From positions 372,001-436,000 of the forward strand of contig NZ_QRAI01000003.1 in the NCBI RefSeq assembly GCF_014336955.1: DNA of 64,000 bases. Reading direction: 5' to 3'. Under the pieces are notes generated by a model. It was not told where the DNA came from and did no database searches. It worked only from the letters and a program-made list of their open reading frames with translations. This document shows positions 7,561 through 15,409 of this stretch, one piece after another. The translations under genes and the position numbers were made by a program. Position 1 is the stretch's first letter. Each line of letters opens with the position of its first letter. This DNA comes from Saccharophagus sp. K07 (GTDB taxonomy: Bacteria > Pseudomonadota > Gammaproteobacteria > Pseudomonadales > Cellvibrionaceae).

Positions 7561-8540
7561 TCAATTCAGTTGCGTAAAATTCACCGGCACCCACTCGTAG
7601 GAATGTCCTTTCTTACGCACTTTCTTACGCAGGTGGCCCAGACCGGGAAATTGAATGTGGGCTGCGGCAACAAGAACTTTCTCCTTTGCGGCCTGTTTAA
7701 AGATTTTCTCGCGCTCAGCTGCAGCTTTTTTCTGGTCGGTATCGAGCACGGTGGTTACTTTCGGGTGTTCCAACTGCACTGCGGCTACGTGGACCAAGTC
7801 GCCAATCAACCACAGTTTTTGTCCCTGGCTTTCCACCTCATAAACCGTGTGACCAACGGTGTGCCCGGACGCTGAAATGGCTTTGATTCCGGGAGCCAAT
7901 GGGGTTTTTTGATTAAACGGCGCGAGTTTTCCTGCGGCTTGGTAAGGCGTCAACATGGCTATAGCCGCTAAGAATGGCGTTTTATCCGGCGCGTTATTTA
8001 GGTTGTCTTCGTTCAACCAGAAATCCGCGTCTTTTTTATCTACATGAATTACCGCATTGGGAAAAACCAGCGTGTTTTCACTCACCAAACCGCCAATGTG
8101 ATCCGGATGCACATGGGTGATGTAAATATCATCGATTTGCTCAGGTTCGTAACCGGATGCCTGCAAATTGGCAACCAGCTTACCCAAGGTCGGCCCCATA
8201 AATACGCCAGCACCGGCATCGATCAGAATCAATTTATCACCCGTGTTGATTACGAAAGCGTTTATCGATGTTTCCACCGGTGCTTCTAAAAATGAATGCG
8301 CCAGGACGGCATGGGTTTTATGTTCAGGCTGATTCAGCATTTGGTCGACCGGGAAGTCGACCGTCCCATCATTGATCGCCGTCACTTCAAATTCGCCGAC
8401 CATTAAACGATAAAACCCCGGAGCGGATGTTTGTGCGAATGGCGCCGCAGCTAGGGCAATTTGGCTACCTAAGCCGCTGAGCAAAGTGGCGGCTGCAAGC
8501 GCGGCTGCCGGCAAAAGTTTTTTAGCGAGAATTCAGACAT
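7561..8540 (-). CDS. Secreted MBL-fold hydrolase (methyl-parathion-hydrolase-like) with frame interruption at its N-terminus
   Basis: The body carries the metallo-beta-lactamase signature ITHVHPDHIGG (metal ligands), ILIDAGAG and SASGHTVGH, as in methyl parathion hydrolase/lactonase-like enzymes. The uninterrupted frame starts only at a TTG (8514) with no ribosome site. A proper start exists at ATG 8538-8540 with AAGGAG 5 bases upstream, giving MSEFSLK followed by a classic signal peptide (LLPAAALAAATLLSG, cleavage near ALA). That start is one frame off. The two join at A_AAA_AAC (8513-8523 region), where a -1 slip or one extra A restores the full secreted protein. Either this is a sequence or assembly error, or the site frameshifts in the cell. 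Substrate unknown. Confidence 0.8.
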
Positions 8541-8998
8541 AAAAGCTCCTTGGGCTCTAACCCGTTAGCACAAATGAATGGGGGCCTCACACTGTGGCTG
8601 TGCTTGGCGAAAATTTGCGTTCGCTGCCGAACATCGATCAATAACGCAAAACTTCTTGGCCATTTTTGCCGAGAAAATTTCTGCGTAAAGAACGCGTTAT
8701 CTTTATGCGCGATATTAGATGCCATTTATTTATTTTTGCGAGTAGCAACACAGACAAGTGCTCGAACACCGGCGAAGCGCAGACGATGACAATGAGAATT
8801 TTTTTGGCTTTTCGAATGCCAACGCCAAATTGGCGCTATAGGTGCATCGTGGGTGAGGCTAGCAAATTGAATAGGAGTTCGACTCGCCAACAGCTTGTGC
8901 GCTTCTCGTATTGGCCTATTTGTTATCATGCCGCGAATTCGAGCAAAGCACCCGGCCAGTAGCGCAGGGATTCAACCCTAACACCGGAGAAATATTTC
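8541..8998. other. Intergenic stretch between the MBL gene and yjbQ
   Basis: About 460 bases with short overlapping frames on both strands but no protein-like pattern or good ribosome site. It should hold the divergent promoters of the MBL gene and yjbQ. A weak inverted repeat (8614-8621 with 8643-8650) is the only structure I see. Confidence 0.5.
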
Positions 8999-9418
8999 AT
9001 GTGGTTGCAGAAAGAAATCCAACTCAAAGCCCGCCCGCGCGGTTTTCATTTGATTACCCAGGACGTGCTGGCCGAGTTGCCGGAATTGCGGCAGGTGTCG
9101 GTTGGGCTGCTGCATGTCTTTATTCAGCACACCTCCGCCTCTCTCACCGTCAACGAAAACGCCGACCCGACGGTGCGGCAGGATTTTGAAAGCTATTTCA
9201 ATCGCGCCGTGCCCGAGGACCAGCCCTACTATCGCCACAACGACGAAGGCAGCGACGACCTGCCCGCGCATCTTAAATCCAGCATTCTTGGAAGTAGTGT
9301 CAGCCTGCCGATTAAAAACGGCCGGTTGAATCTAGGCACTTGGCAGGGAATTTATTTGTGCGAACACCGCAATCATGGCGGCAGTCGGAGATTGGTGGTG
9401 ACGCTGCAGGGGGAGTAA
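8999..9418 (+). CDS. yjbQ: YjbQ family protein (UPF0047)
   Basis: 139 residues, usual family length. ATG at 8999 with CCGGAG about 9 bases upstream. It has the conserved HTSASLTVNENAD, HNDEGSDDLPAH and LGTWQGIYLCEHR segments. The family has a compact fold with a metal-like site; E. coli YjbQ shows weak thiamine-phosphate synthase activity, so the common label secondary thiamine-phosphate synthase should be read with caution. No operon partner; REP-like repeats follow immediately. Confidence 0.92.
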   Translation: MWLQKEIQLKARPRGFHLITQDVLAELPELRQVSVGLLHVFIQHTSASLTVNENADPTVRQDFESYFNRAVPEDQPYYRHNDEGSDDLPAHLKSSILGSSVSLPIKNGRLNLGTWQGIYLCEHRNHGGSRRLVVTLQGE

Positions 9419-9444
9419 ATCGATTTCGTCGCATTTTTAAGATG

Positions 9445-9521
9445 CCCCTCACCTACCCTCTCCCAGTGGGAGAGGGAGCTTATATCCCTCACCCCAACCC
9501 TCTCCCGGTGGGAGAGGGAGT
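9445..9521. repeat. Two tandem REP-like elements
   Basis: Two consecutive units of about 36 bases (9445-9480 and 9486-9521), each with CCCTCACC-type ends and a ctctccc-n-tgggagagg hairpin. This is the common interspersed palindromic repeat pattern of gammaproteobacteria. They follow yjbQ and precede an IS481 remnant. Confidence 0.75.
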
Positions 9522-9526
9522 TTATA

Positions 9527-9812
9527 TTGTGCAAACCGGCAACATAGGTAACAAAACAAACCGGGAACATGGGTTACACACGTTATGGTATGAGCGAGGA
9601 GGACTTGCTTATGCCCGGGAAAGAGACTTGTGTGATGGATTTGAAGATGCCATTGATCGCGGATTGGCTGCGACAAGAAAGCAGCATCAGTGAATTAGCC
9701 CGTGTTTATGACATAAGCCGCAAAACGGTTTATACGTGGGTGACGCGTTATCAGGATGAAGGAGCGTCTGGCCTGCAGGACCGCTCACGAGCTCCCCAAG
9801 CATTGCCCGGTA
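9527..9812 (+). pseudogene. Truncated IS481-family transposase remnant
   Basis: From the ATG at 9611 (GAGGAGG upstream) the frame reads like the N-terminal helix-turn-helix of IS481-type transposases: METxKMPLIADWL-like opening, SISELARVYDISRKTVYTW, then GLQDRSRAPQ. The frame then runs into a REP-like element and stops at 9844. The catalytic DDE domain is entirely missing. The bases just before (about 9533-9580) contain two similar aaccgg-n-aacat-n-ggt blocks that look like an IS end. It is a dead fragment. Confidence 0.75.
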
Positions 9813-9848
9813 CCCCCTCGCCCTCAGGGAGAGGGTTGGGGTGAGGGC
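9813..9848. repeat. REP-like element in inverse orientation
   Basis: The unit ccctcagggagagggttgggg with gtgaggg end is the reverse complement type of the two REP-like units at 9445-9521. It interrupts the transposase frame, so the IS481 fragment is framed by REP-like repeats. Confidence 0.65.
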
Positions 9849-9994
9849 TTTTGAATCGCCCTCACCTGCCGATACCAACCGCATCCTCTCCTTGCTTATC
9901 TCTCTCACGTCAATTCTCACTGACTCGAAATTGCTCCAATGTCCGAGCTTGGGCGAGCGCTTCAAGCGAGCCAGGGCTATTCAGCAGGCATAAA

Positions 9995-10018
9995 AAAAGC
10001 GGCCCGAAGGCCGCTTTT
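9995..10018 (-). terminator. Intrinsic terminator of the cytochrome lipoprotein gene
   Basis: A 10-bp perfect stem (9995-10004 with 10009-10018), CGAA/TTCG tetraloop and T7 run on the minus strand, 19 bases past the stop of the gene at 10037. Confidence 0.9.
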
Positions 10019-10036
10019 GCTCTGCAAGATTCCTGA

Positions 10037-13000
10037 TTACTGCAGCAGGAACGTTGCAATATCCAAGGCTTCCGCGTCAGAGGTCGCTGCCGTTGGCAGG
10101 TAGATGCTCATGGTCTTCACTTTACTGGCCAAATCTTCCAGGTTGTATCTGGGTGCCAGTGAAGATGCAGTCAGTGCAGGACCCGCTCCTCCTTGACGGT
10201 CAGCACCATGGCACAGAGCGCAACTCTTCGCGCTATACAACGTTTGACCATTGGCAGCATTACCGCCGGGCGCAGCGACCGGCAGGCTGGCCAAATATGC
10301 GCCGAGATCCAAAATGTCTTGCTCGGTCACGGTAATGTTCGCCATCAAGGGCACACTCGCGATGGCGGTTCTTACAGCATCTTCGTTGAGGCCGGCGATC
10401 GCCTTGGCCAGCCCAGTGCCGACACCATTTGCACCGTGGCAAAGCGAGCAATTTTTGGCGTTATACAGCGCCGCACCGTTGACAGGATCGCCTTCAGGCT
10501 GCGGAACCGGCAGGCTTTCCAGGTAAGCGCCTATATCGCGGACCTGTTGGTCAGTCAAAGTTTTGAAGTTGGCCATCAGGGCTTGGCTGTCGATGGCAGT
10601 TCTGAAGCTGGCTTCGTTCAGGCCGGCAATCGCTTTGAAGGCGCCGCCAATACCGTTCGCGCCGTGGCAAACCGCACAACCGTTGGTGGTATAGAGGGCA
10701 GCACCAGCTTCCGCATCACCCGTCAACTGACTGGCAGAGCAACCGTCAGCATTGGCTGTTTCACCAGCTGGAGTGCCTGGGCACTGGTCAACTGCGTCAC
10801 TTACGCCGTCGCCGTCTTCATCCAGTTGTGAGCTTGAGCAACCGTTGTTGTTAACGGATTGACCCGCTGGGGTGTTCGGACACTGGTCAGCAGCATCGTT
10901 GACGCCATCGTTGTCGCTATCCAATTGAGTTGCAGCGCAACCATTCGCATTCACCGTTGCACCTGCGGGGGTGTTGGGGCACTGATCAACTGCGTCATTT
11001 ACACCGTCGTTATCGCTATCCAACTGCACCGGAGCACAACCTACAGCATTTACAGGTGCACCAGCTGGGGTATTCGGACACATATCGGCGGCGTCGCTGA
11101 CACCGTCACCATCGCTATCCAATTGCGATGCGGCACAACCTGCCGCGTTAACCGCAGAGCCGGCTGGGGTGTTAGGACACTGGTCAACTGCGTCATTGAC
11201 GCCATCGTTGTCGCTATCCAGCTGGCTTGCCGCACAACCCGAGGCATTCACAGTTGCACCTGCGGGGGTGTTGGGGCACTGATCAACTGCATCATTTACG
11301 CCGTCGTTATCGCTGTCCAACTGAGTTGCAGCACAACCAGACGCATTAACCGTCGCACCTGCAGGAGTGTTCGGGCACAGGTCAGCGTTGTTGCCTACAC
11401 CGTCGTTATCGCTGTCAGCACTTTCGTTCGGATCATTCGGGAAGCGGTCTGCATTGTCGCCGACGCCGTCGCCGTCAGAATCTTTGCTTTCGTTCGGGTC
11501 GAGCGGGAATGCGTCTTCCGCGTCGTTGACGCCGTCACCGTCAGTATCCAACTGGCTGGGTGAGCAACCTTGAGCGTTGGCCGTTTCTGTGAGAGGCGTG
11601 CCAGGGCACTGGTCGGCTTCATCGTTAACGCCATCGTCATCGCTATCCAGCTGACCGGCAGAGCAACCTTGTTCGTTAACAGCAGCACCGGCTGGTGTGT
11701 TGGCGCAGATGTCGGAGTTGTCGCCTACCCCGTCACCGTCGCTGTCGCGAGATTCGGTCGGGTCGTTCGGGAAAGCGTCTTCGTCATCGGGCACGCCGTC
11801 GTCATCGCTGTCCAGACCACCGCTGGAGCTGCTGGATGAGCTGGAGCTTGAAGAGCTGGATGAAGAGGAGCTCGATGAACTAGAGCTGCTGGATGCGCTG
11901 CTCGAAGACGAGCTGGAGCTGCTGCTAGATGAACTTGAAGAGCTTGACGAACTGGAAGAAGAGCTTGAGCTGCTGGATGATGTATCCGCAGTTTCCACCA
12001 ACACAGCAGAAACAGTCGCCGCATCCACAGAAGCAGAGAATTCGATGGTCAGACCTCCATCGGTGACTTCAACCGCAGGAACGCTCAAGTCGAAAGCAGC
12101 ATTGGCACCAACCAGGGAGAAAATATCCAGGTCAGATGCAGCGGCTTTACCTTCGATGGTGACATCAAATACACGCGCACCTTCCACGGTAAAGAAGAGC
12201 TCGGCCATTTTCAGCGTTACGTCATAAACGCCATTTTCGACCGGCAATTCATAGGTGAAGTTACCCCAGCGAGTACCTTGGTAGAGGCCGCTGTCTTCAG
12301 TGCCAGTTACCGTAACGGCTACACCGGCGACATTACCGCCAGTGACGAATGGCAGGTCGGATTGGAAGACGACCTCTTCGCCTTCGTAGGCACGGCTACC
12401 GGCGCGGATAGCGTGGATAACGCCTTCCGGATTCTCAGTTTCCACCGCCTCGGCGTCGCCAATACGGAAATAATCGAAATGAACGCCGCCGGTGGTGAAG
12501 TCCACGCGCACCGTTGAGACGCCGGAGTTAAAGGCGACCGGAGCGAGTTTCACTTCGGTGAAAGATTCCGCGCCTATATTCGGCACTTCGATTGAACCCA
12601 CCTCAGAACCATTCACGGATACGCTGATGGACTTGCCGTCTTCGGCGGCGCCAACAGCTAGGTAGAGGTTTTGGTTGCCGGCATCGGCGAGGTTGATGTC
12701 GTACTCCAACCACTCGCCAGCTTCGGTAAAGGCCACGTCACAAGTGCCATTGCCGTTCAGCTGAGCGACCACCAGATCCACCGCGCTGGTGCTCTCGCAA
12801 TTACCCAGTTGCTCAGGCGTGGTGTCGTTGAAGCGAACAAATTCTTCCGACTCCACAGTCACGGGCAGAGCTAAAGGCCCACCGCTGGATGAACTGCTAG
12901 AGGAAGAAGACGATGAGCTGCTTGACGAGCTGGAAGAACTCGAAGAAGAGCTGCTGGAACTGGAAGACGATGAGCTTGAACTGCTTGATGAGCTGGACAA

Positions 13001-13129
13001 TTCATTTTCGTCAGGACCGTGAGTAACAAACAGCCCACCTCCGCACGCCGATAGACCGGTCATCATCAAAGACAGTGTCAACAGCCGCAGAGATTTGCTC
13101 GCAGCGCCGCGCAACACATTGAAAGACAT
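10037..13129 (-). CDS. Surface lipoprotein: CBM6, malectin, calcium-binding repeats and three cytochrome c domains
   Basis: I start at the ATG 13127-13129 (1030 residues) because it opens a lipoprotein signal (MSFNVLRG to LMMTGLSAC, lipobox Cys29); the upstream extension has no signal. Order: polyserine linker (about 45-85), CBM6-like domain (about 88-225), malectin-like domain (about 230-375), second polyserine linker, twelve thrombospondin type 3 DxDxDGV calcium repeats (about 435-800), then three monohaem cytochrome c domains with CAVCH (816), CSLCH (894) and CALCH (970). This points to an outer-membrane-anchored electron carrier that binds polysaccharide. It is comparable in concept to the redox proteins of Cellvibrio proposed to feed lytic polysaccharide monooxygenases; that role is inference. 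Followed by a strong terminator; transcribed alone. Confidence 0.92.
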   Translation of the reverse strand: MSFNVLRGAASKSLRLLTLSLMMTGLSACGGGLFVTHGPDENELSSSSSSSSSSSSSSSSSSSSSSSSSSSSSSSSSSSSSSGGPLALPVTVESEEFVRFNDTTPEQLGNCESTSAVDLVVAQLNGNGTCDVAFTEAGEWLEYDINLADAGNQNLYLAVGAAEDGKSISVSVNGSEVGSIEVPNIGAESFTEVKLAPVAFNSGVSTVRVDFTTGGVHFDYFRIGDAEAVETENPEGVIHAIRAGSRAYEGEEVVFQSDLPFVTGGNVAGVAVTVTGTEDSGLYQGTRWGNFTYELPVENGVYDVTLKMAELFFTVEGARVFDVTIEGKAAASDLDIFSLVGANAAFDLSVPAVEVTDGGLTIEFSASVDAATVSAVLVETADTSSSSSSSSSSSSSSSSSSSSSSSSSSSSASSSSSSSSSSSSSSSSSSSSSSSSGGLDSDDDGVPDDEDAFPNDPTESRDSDGDGVGDNSDICANTPAGAAVNEQGCSAGQLDSDDDGVNDEADQCPGTPLTETANAQGCSPSQLDTDGDGVNDAEDAFPLDPNESKDSDGDGVGDNADRFPNDPNESADSDNDGVGNNADLCPNTPAGATVNASGCAATQLDSDNDGVNDAVDQCPNTPAGATVNASGCAASQLDSDNDGVNDAVDQCPNTPAGSAVNAAGCAASQLDSDGDGVSDAADMCPNTPAGAPVNAVGCAPVQLDSDNDGVNDAVDQCPNTPAGATVNANGCAATQLDSDNDGVNDAADQCPNTPAGQSVNNNGCSSSQLDEDGDGVSDAVDQCPGTPAGETANADGCSASQLTGDAEAGAALYTTNGCAVCHGANGIGGAFKAIAGLNEASFRTAIDSQALMANFKTLTDQQVRDIGAYLESLPVPQPEGDPVNGAALYNAKNCSLCHGANGVGTGLAKAIAGLNEDAVRTAIASVPLMANITVTEQDILDLGAYLASLPVAAPGGNAANGQTLYSAKSCALCHGADRQGGAGPALTASSLAPRYNLEDLASKVKTMSIYLPTAATSDAEALDIATFLLQ

Positions 13130-13570
13130 GAGGAACACTCTCCATAAAGTGTTAGATTTGCTGCACCCTGGGTTACAGCGGTCAATAACAACTCGCTGCG
13201 CTCCACACCAAAAGACACCCTGCGGCATACCCCTTCCGCACGATGCAATCGCCATGTTGGAAACAAAAAGAACAAACCCGAGGAGTGCAATTGTTGTTAT
13301 GGGTGGATAAAACCTTGCCCCTTTAATTGCGATGGAAATTTTAAATAAGTGTCAGAAAAAGGAAAAAAAAATGCATCACACAAATGTATTAGTTTTGTTA
13401 GACGGGACTGAAATTCGCGGCTTAGATCACATAAAGTCAGGAAACACCAAAGGTTAGGCTTCCCGCGCAATGTGATGCAATTCACAATGAGTGACTTTTT
13501 TCCTTTCTCAAGAGCGCCGTTCTGAAAGCGCCGTTAAGATAAAAGCCTTTGATAACCGGGTTAACGTGAT
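13130..13570. other. Divergent promoter region with CRP site
   Basis: 440 bases between the cytochrome lipoprotein gene (minus) and the small secreted protein gene (plus). The short frames here show no protein character. The main signal is the perfect CRP-type palindrome at 13471-13486. The zone 13320-13400 is A-rich, but I cannot fix a -10/-35 pair with confidence. Confidence 0.5.
13471..13486. promoter_or_regulatory. Perfect CRP/Vfr-type binding site
   Basis: TGTGATGCAATTCACA matches the TGTGA-N6-TCACA consensus at all ten fixed positions. It lies 85 bases before the plus-strand gene at 13571 and about 340 bases before the cytochrome lipoprotein start. It suggests cAMP-dependent control of one or both genes. 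Confidence 0.8.
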
Positions 13571-13924
13571 ATGTGGTTAAGAAAAATAATCCTGTCTGCG
13601 AGTTTGGCTTTTACTGCGGTATTGGCCCATTCGGATAATGCCATGCTCGGCGTGTGGGAAAATAAGACCAACGGCGATGTAACCGGGGTGAATTTGCTGG
13701 ATAACGAGAATTGCGAAATTTTTATCGAACGCGCGTTGAAACCTCGCAGCACTCGCAAATGCAAATACGAACCCTTCGAGGACCGGCATTTGATTTTCCT
13801 TTTCAATGAACACGGTTCCTGCAACACCGAAGCGGATTTTGAAATGATCTACGAACCGGAAGCGCCCTTAATACATTTGCTGGTTGGCAGCGCAGATGTT
13901 GTGTTGCACAAAGTAAATAATTAG
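13571..13924 (+). CDS. Small secreted protein, unknown function
   Basis: 117 residues with a clear signal peptide (MWLRKIILSASLAF, cleavage near VLAHS). The mature part has LGVWENKTNGDVTGVNLL, which is reminiscent of small lipocalin-like or DUF-type exported proteins, and three Cys (CEIF, RKCKY, GSCNT). I do not recognise the family. It starts 85 bases after a perfect CRP-type site, so carbon-source control is likely. An imperfect GC-rich stem follows about 65 bases after the stop. Confidence 0.7.
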   Translation: MWLRKIILSASLAFTAVLAHSDNAMLGVWENKTNGDVTGVNLLDNENCEIFIERALKPRSTRKCKYEPFEDRHLIFLFNEHGSCNTEADFEMIYEPEAPLIHLLVGSADVVLHKVNN

Positions 13925-13988
13925 GACTAAGCAAAAACTATGGCTAAACAATCAGGGAATTAAGCGGGGATTTATTGAATGGAAGCTT

Positions 13989-14018
13989 CCGCCGCGGTCA
14001 AGTTATATACCACGGCGG
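13989..14018 (+). terminator. GC-rich stem-loop after the secreted protein gene
   Basis: A 10-bp stem with one mismatch (13989-13998 with 14009-14018) and 10-base loop, 65 bases past the stop at 13924. There is no T tract, so termination is possible but not certain. Confidence 0.4.
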
Positions 14019-14058
14019 TCTCACTTGAGATGGATAAATAAGATAATAGGCACGGTAA

Positions 14059-14244
14059 TCAGGATTTTTTCTTAGCTCTGCGGTCACCTTTACGACGATC
14101 CTGCTCAATACCTTCAGGCAATCCTGCTTGCACCTTGCGACGATCGGGGTTTTGGCGCTCTTCCAAAGCATCTTCAAGCTGGCTTATCAACAAGTCTGCG
14201 GGAAGAATGATTTTTTGCTTCATCGACTTCATCTCTTGTTTCAT
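14059..14244 (-). CDS. Small charged protein, unknown function
   Basis: Up to 61 residues, ending in a strongly basic RRKGDRRAKKKS tail. The middle (LISQLEDALEERQNPDRRK) is predicted helical. Three in-frame ATGs (14244, 14232, 14223) make the exact start unclear. Coding is plausible from the amphipathic charge pattern, but I know of no firm family. It lies downstream of another short minus-strand frame and upstream of nothing on its strand. Confidence 0.45.
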   Translation of the reverse strand: MKQEMKSMKQKIILPADLLISQLEDALEERQNPDRRKVQAGLPEGIEQDRRKGDRRAKKKS

Positions 14245-14303
14245 CCTCGCACTCAGTCGCTGCTGGTGTAATTGCGAATAAACGGGTTGCTGCTCCCATG
14301 CAA

Positions 14304-14495
14304 TTATCGCCGGGCAATGACCACCAAAACGGCGAGTACCGAAAAAGTATAGACCAGCGCACCATAAAGAAAGGTTAGATTTGCAAATTTCTTATGCGTA
14401 TTTGTAATATGCGGCTGGCGCGCGTTACGCGGTTTGGTTCTGCTCACTAACTTAGTGGAATAGATCAATTCAGCTGCAATAGCTAACTGTGACAT
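14304..14495 (-). CDS. Small single-pass membrane protein, unknown function
   Basis: 63 residues from the ATG at 14493-14495 (a GTG at 14525 would add ten). A polar, basic first half is followed by one hydrophobic C-terminal segment (FLYGALVYTFSVLAVLVVIA) ending in RR. This is a tail-anchored topology. No family recognised and no clear ribosome site, so it may be spurious. Confidence 0.35.
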   Translation of the reverse strand: MSQLAIAAELIYSTKLVSRTKPRNARQPHITNTHKKFANLTFLYGALVYTFSVLAVLVVIARR

Positions 14496-14546
14496 AGCCA
14501 ATTCATAACCCGCTGAAAATTTCACAGGTTATAAATTTGCAATTTA

Positions 14547-15323
14547 TCAAGGTGAACGCAGCTCAATCCATACAGGCGCATGATCACTGGATTTTTCCCA
14601 ACCGCGCACATGTTTGTCGACACCGGCCGCAACCAGAGAATCCCGCAAGCTGGGGCTCAGTAATAGATGGTCAATGCGCAAACCCGCGTTGCGCGCAAAT
14701 GCGTTACGGAAATAATCCCAGAAGGTATAAATCTTCTCGTCCGGATAAAGCTGCCGTAGCGAATCCGTCCAACCTTGCTCCAACAATTGCTGATAAGCGG
14801 CGCGAACCTCCGGCAAAAACAGGGCGTCGTCCACCCAGGATTCTGGCTTATAAACATCCAGCTCCGTCGGTATAACGTTGTAATCGCCGGCCAATACCGC
14901 CGGGGCGCCGGAGTCGATCAGCTCGGCTGCATGAGTCAACAAACGTGCAAACCAATTCAGCTTGTAGTCGAGTTTGGGGCCAGGCGCCGGATTACCATTG
15001 GGCAAATAAAGACACCCTACCAGAACGCCATTAACAGCCGCTTCGATATAACGACTGTGAGTGTCTTCAGGATCTCCGGGCAGCGCCCGGCGAACTTCCA
15101 CTGGTTCGCCACGCCTGGACAAGATGGCCACACCATTCCAACTTTTCTGACCGTGCCACAATGGCTGGTAACCTGCGTTGCGAATCGCCTGTTCCGGAAA
15201 TTTTTCCTGCGGCGCTTTTAATTCTTGCAAACACACTACGTCTGGCTGGGTTTCCTCCAGCCAGCGCAACAGCACCGGTAAGCGCGCGTTAATGCCATTT
15301 ACGTTGTAAGTCGCAATTCTCAT
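14547..15323 (-). CDS. xthA: Exodeoxyribonuclease III (AP endonuclease)
   Basis: 258 residues, usual length for the shorter ExoIII type. Signature segments: MRIATYNVNGINAR (Asn metal ligand), VCLQELKAPQEKFP (catalytic Glu), LAGDYNVIPTELDVY (Asp/Asn), RIDHLLLSPSL and the final SSDHAPVWIEL (catalytic Asp-His). It cleaves DNA at abasic sites and removes 3' blocks in base excision repair. Single gene; divergent from the AEC transporter with about 85 bases between starts. Confidence 0.95.
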   Translation of the reverse strand: MRIATYNVNGINARLPVLLRWLEETQPDVVCLQELKAPQEKFPEQAIRNAGYQPLWHGQKSWNGVAILSRRGEPVEVRRALPGDPEDTHSRYIEAAVNGVLVGCLYLPNGNPAPGPKLDYKLNWFARLLTHAAELIDSGAPAVLAGDYNVIPTELDVYKPESWVDDALFLPEVRAAYQQLLEQGWTDSLRQLYPDEKIYTFWDYFRNAFARNAGLRIDHLLLSPSLRDSLVAAGVDKHVRGWEKSSDHAPVWIELRSP

Positions 15324-15409
15324 GCGTCAAAATCTCCACACCGTTGGGGGAATGGCCTATAGTCTAAGCCATTACCTCTGCGGCTCTGCCGTCTGTTTCG
15401 AGTTGTTTC

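Noticed and set aside
8550-8962. Several short frames between the MBL gene and yjbQ
   Set aside because: No ribosome sites, no protein-like composition, overlapping on both strands.
10740-11830. Possible CRISPR or DNA-level satellite
   Set aside because: The periodic units are explained by calcium-binding protein repeats of about 33 residues in frame.
11697-12227. Plus-strand frame coding an acidic Leu/Glu/Asp-rich protein
   Set aside because: It is the complement of the polyserine linker of the cytochrome lipoprotein; a low-complexity shadow.
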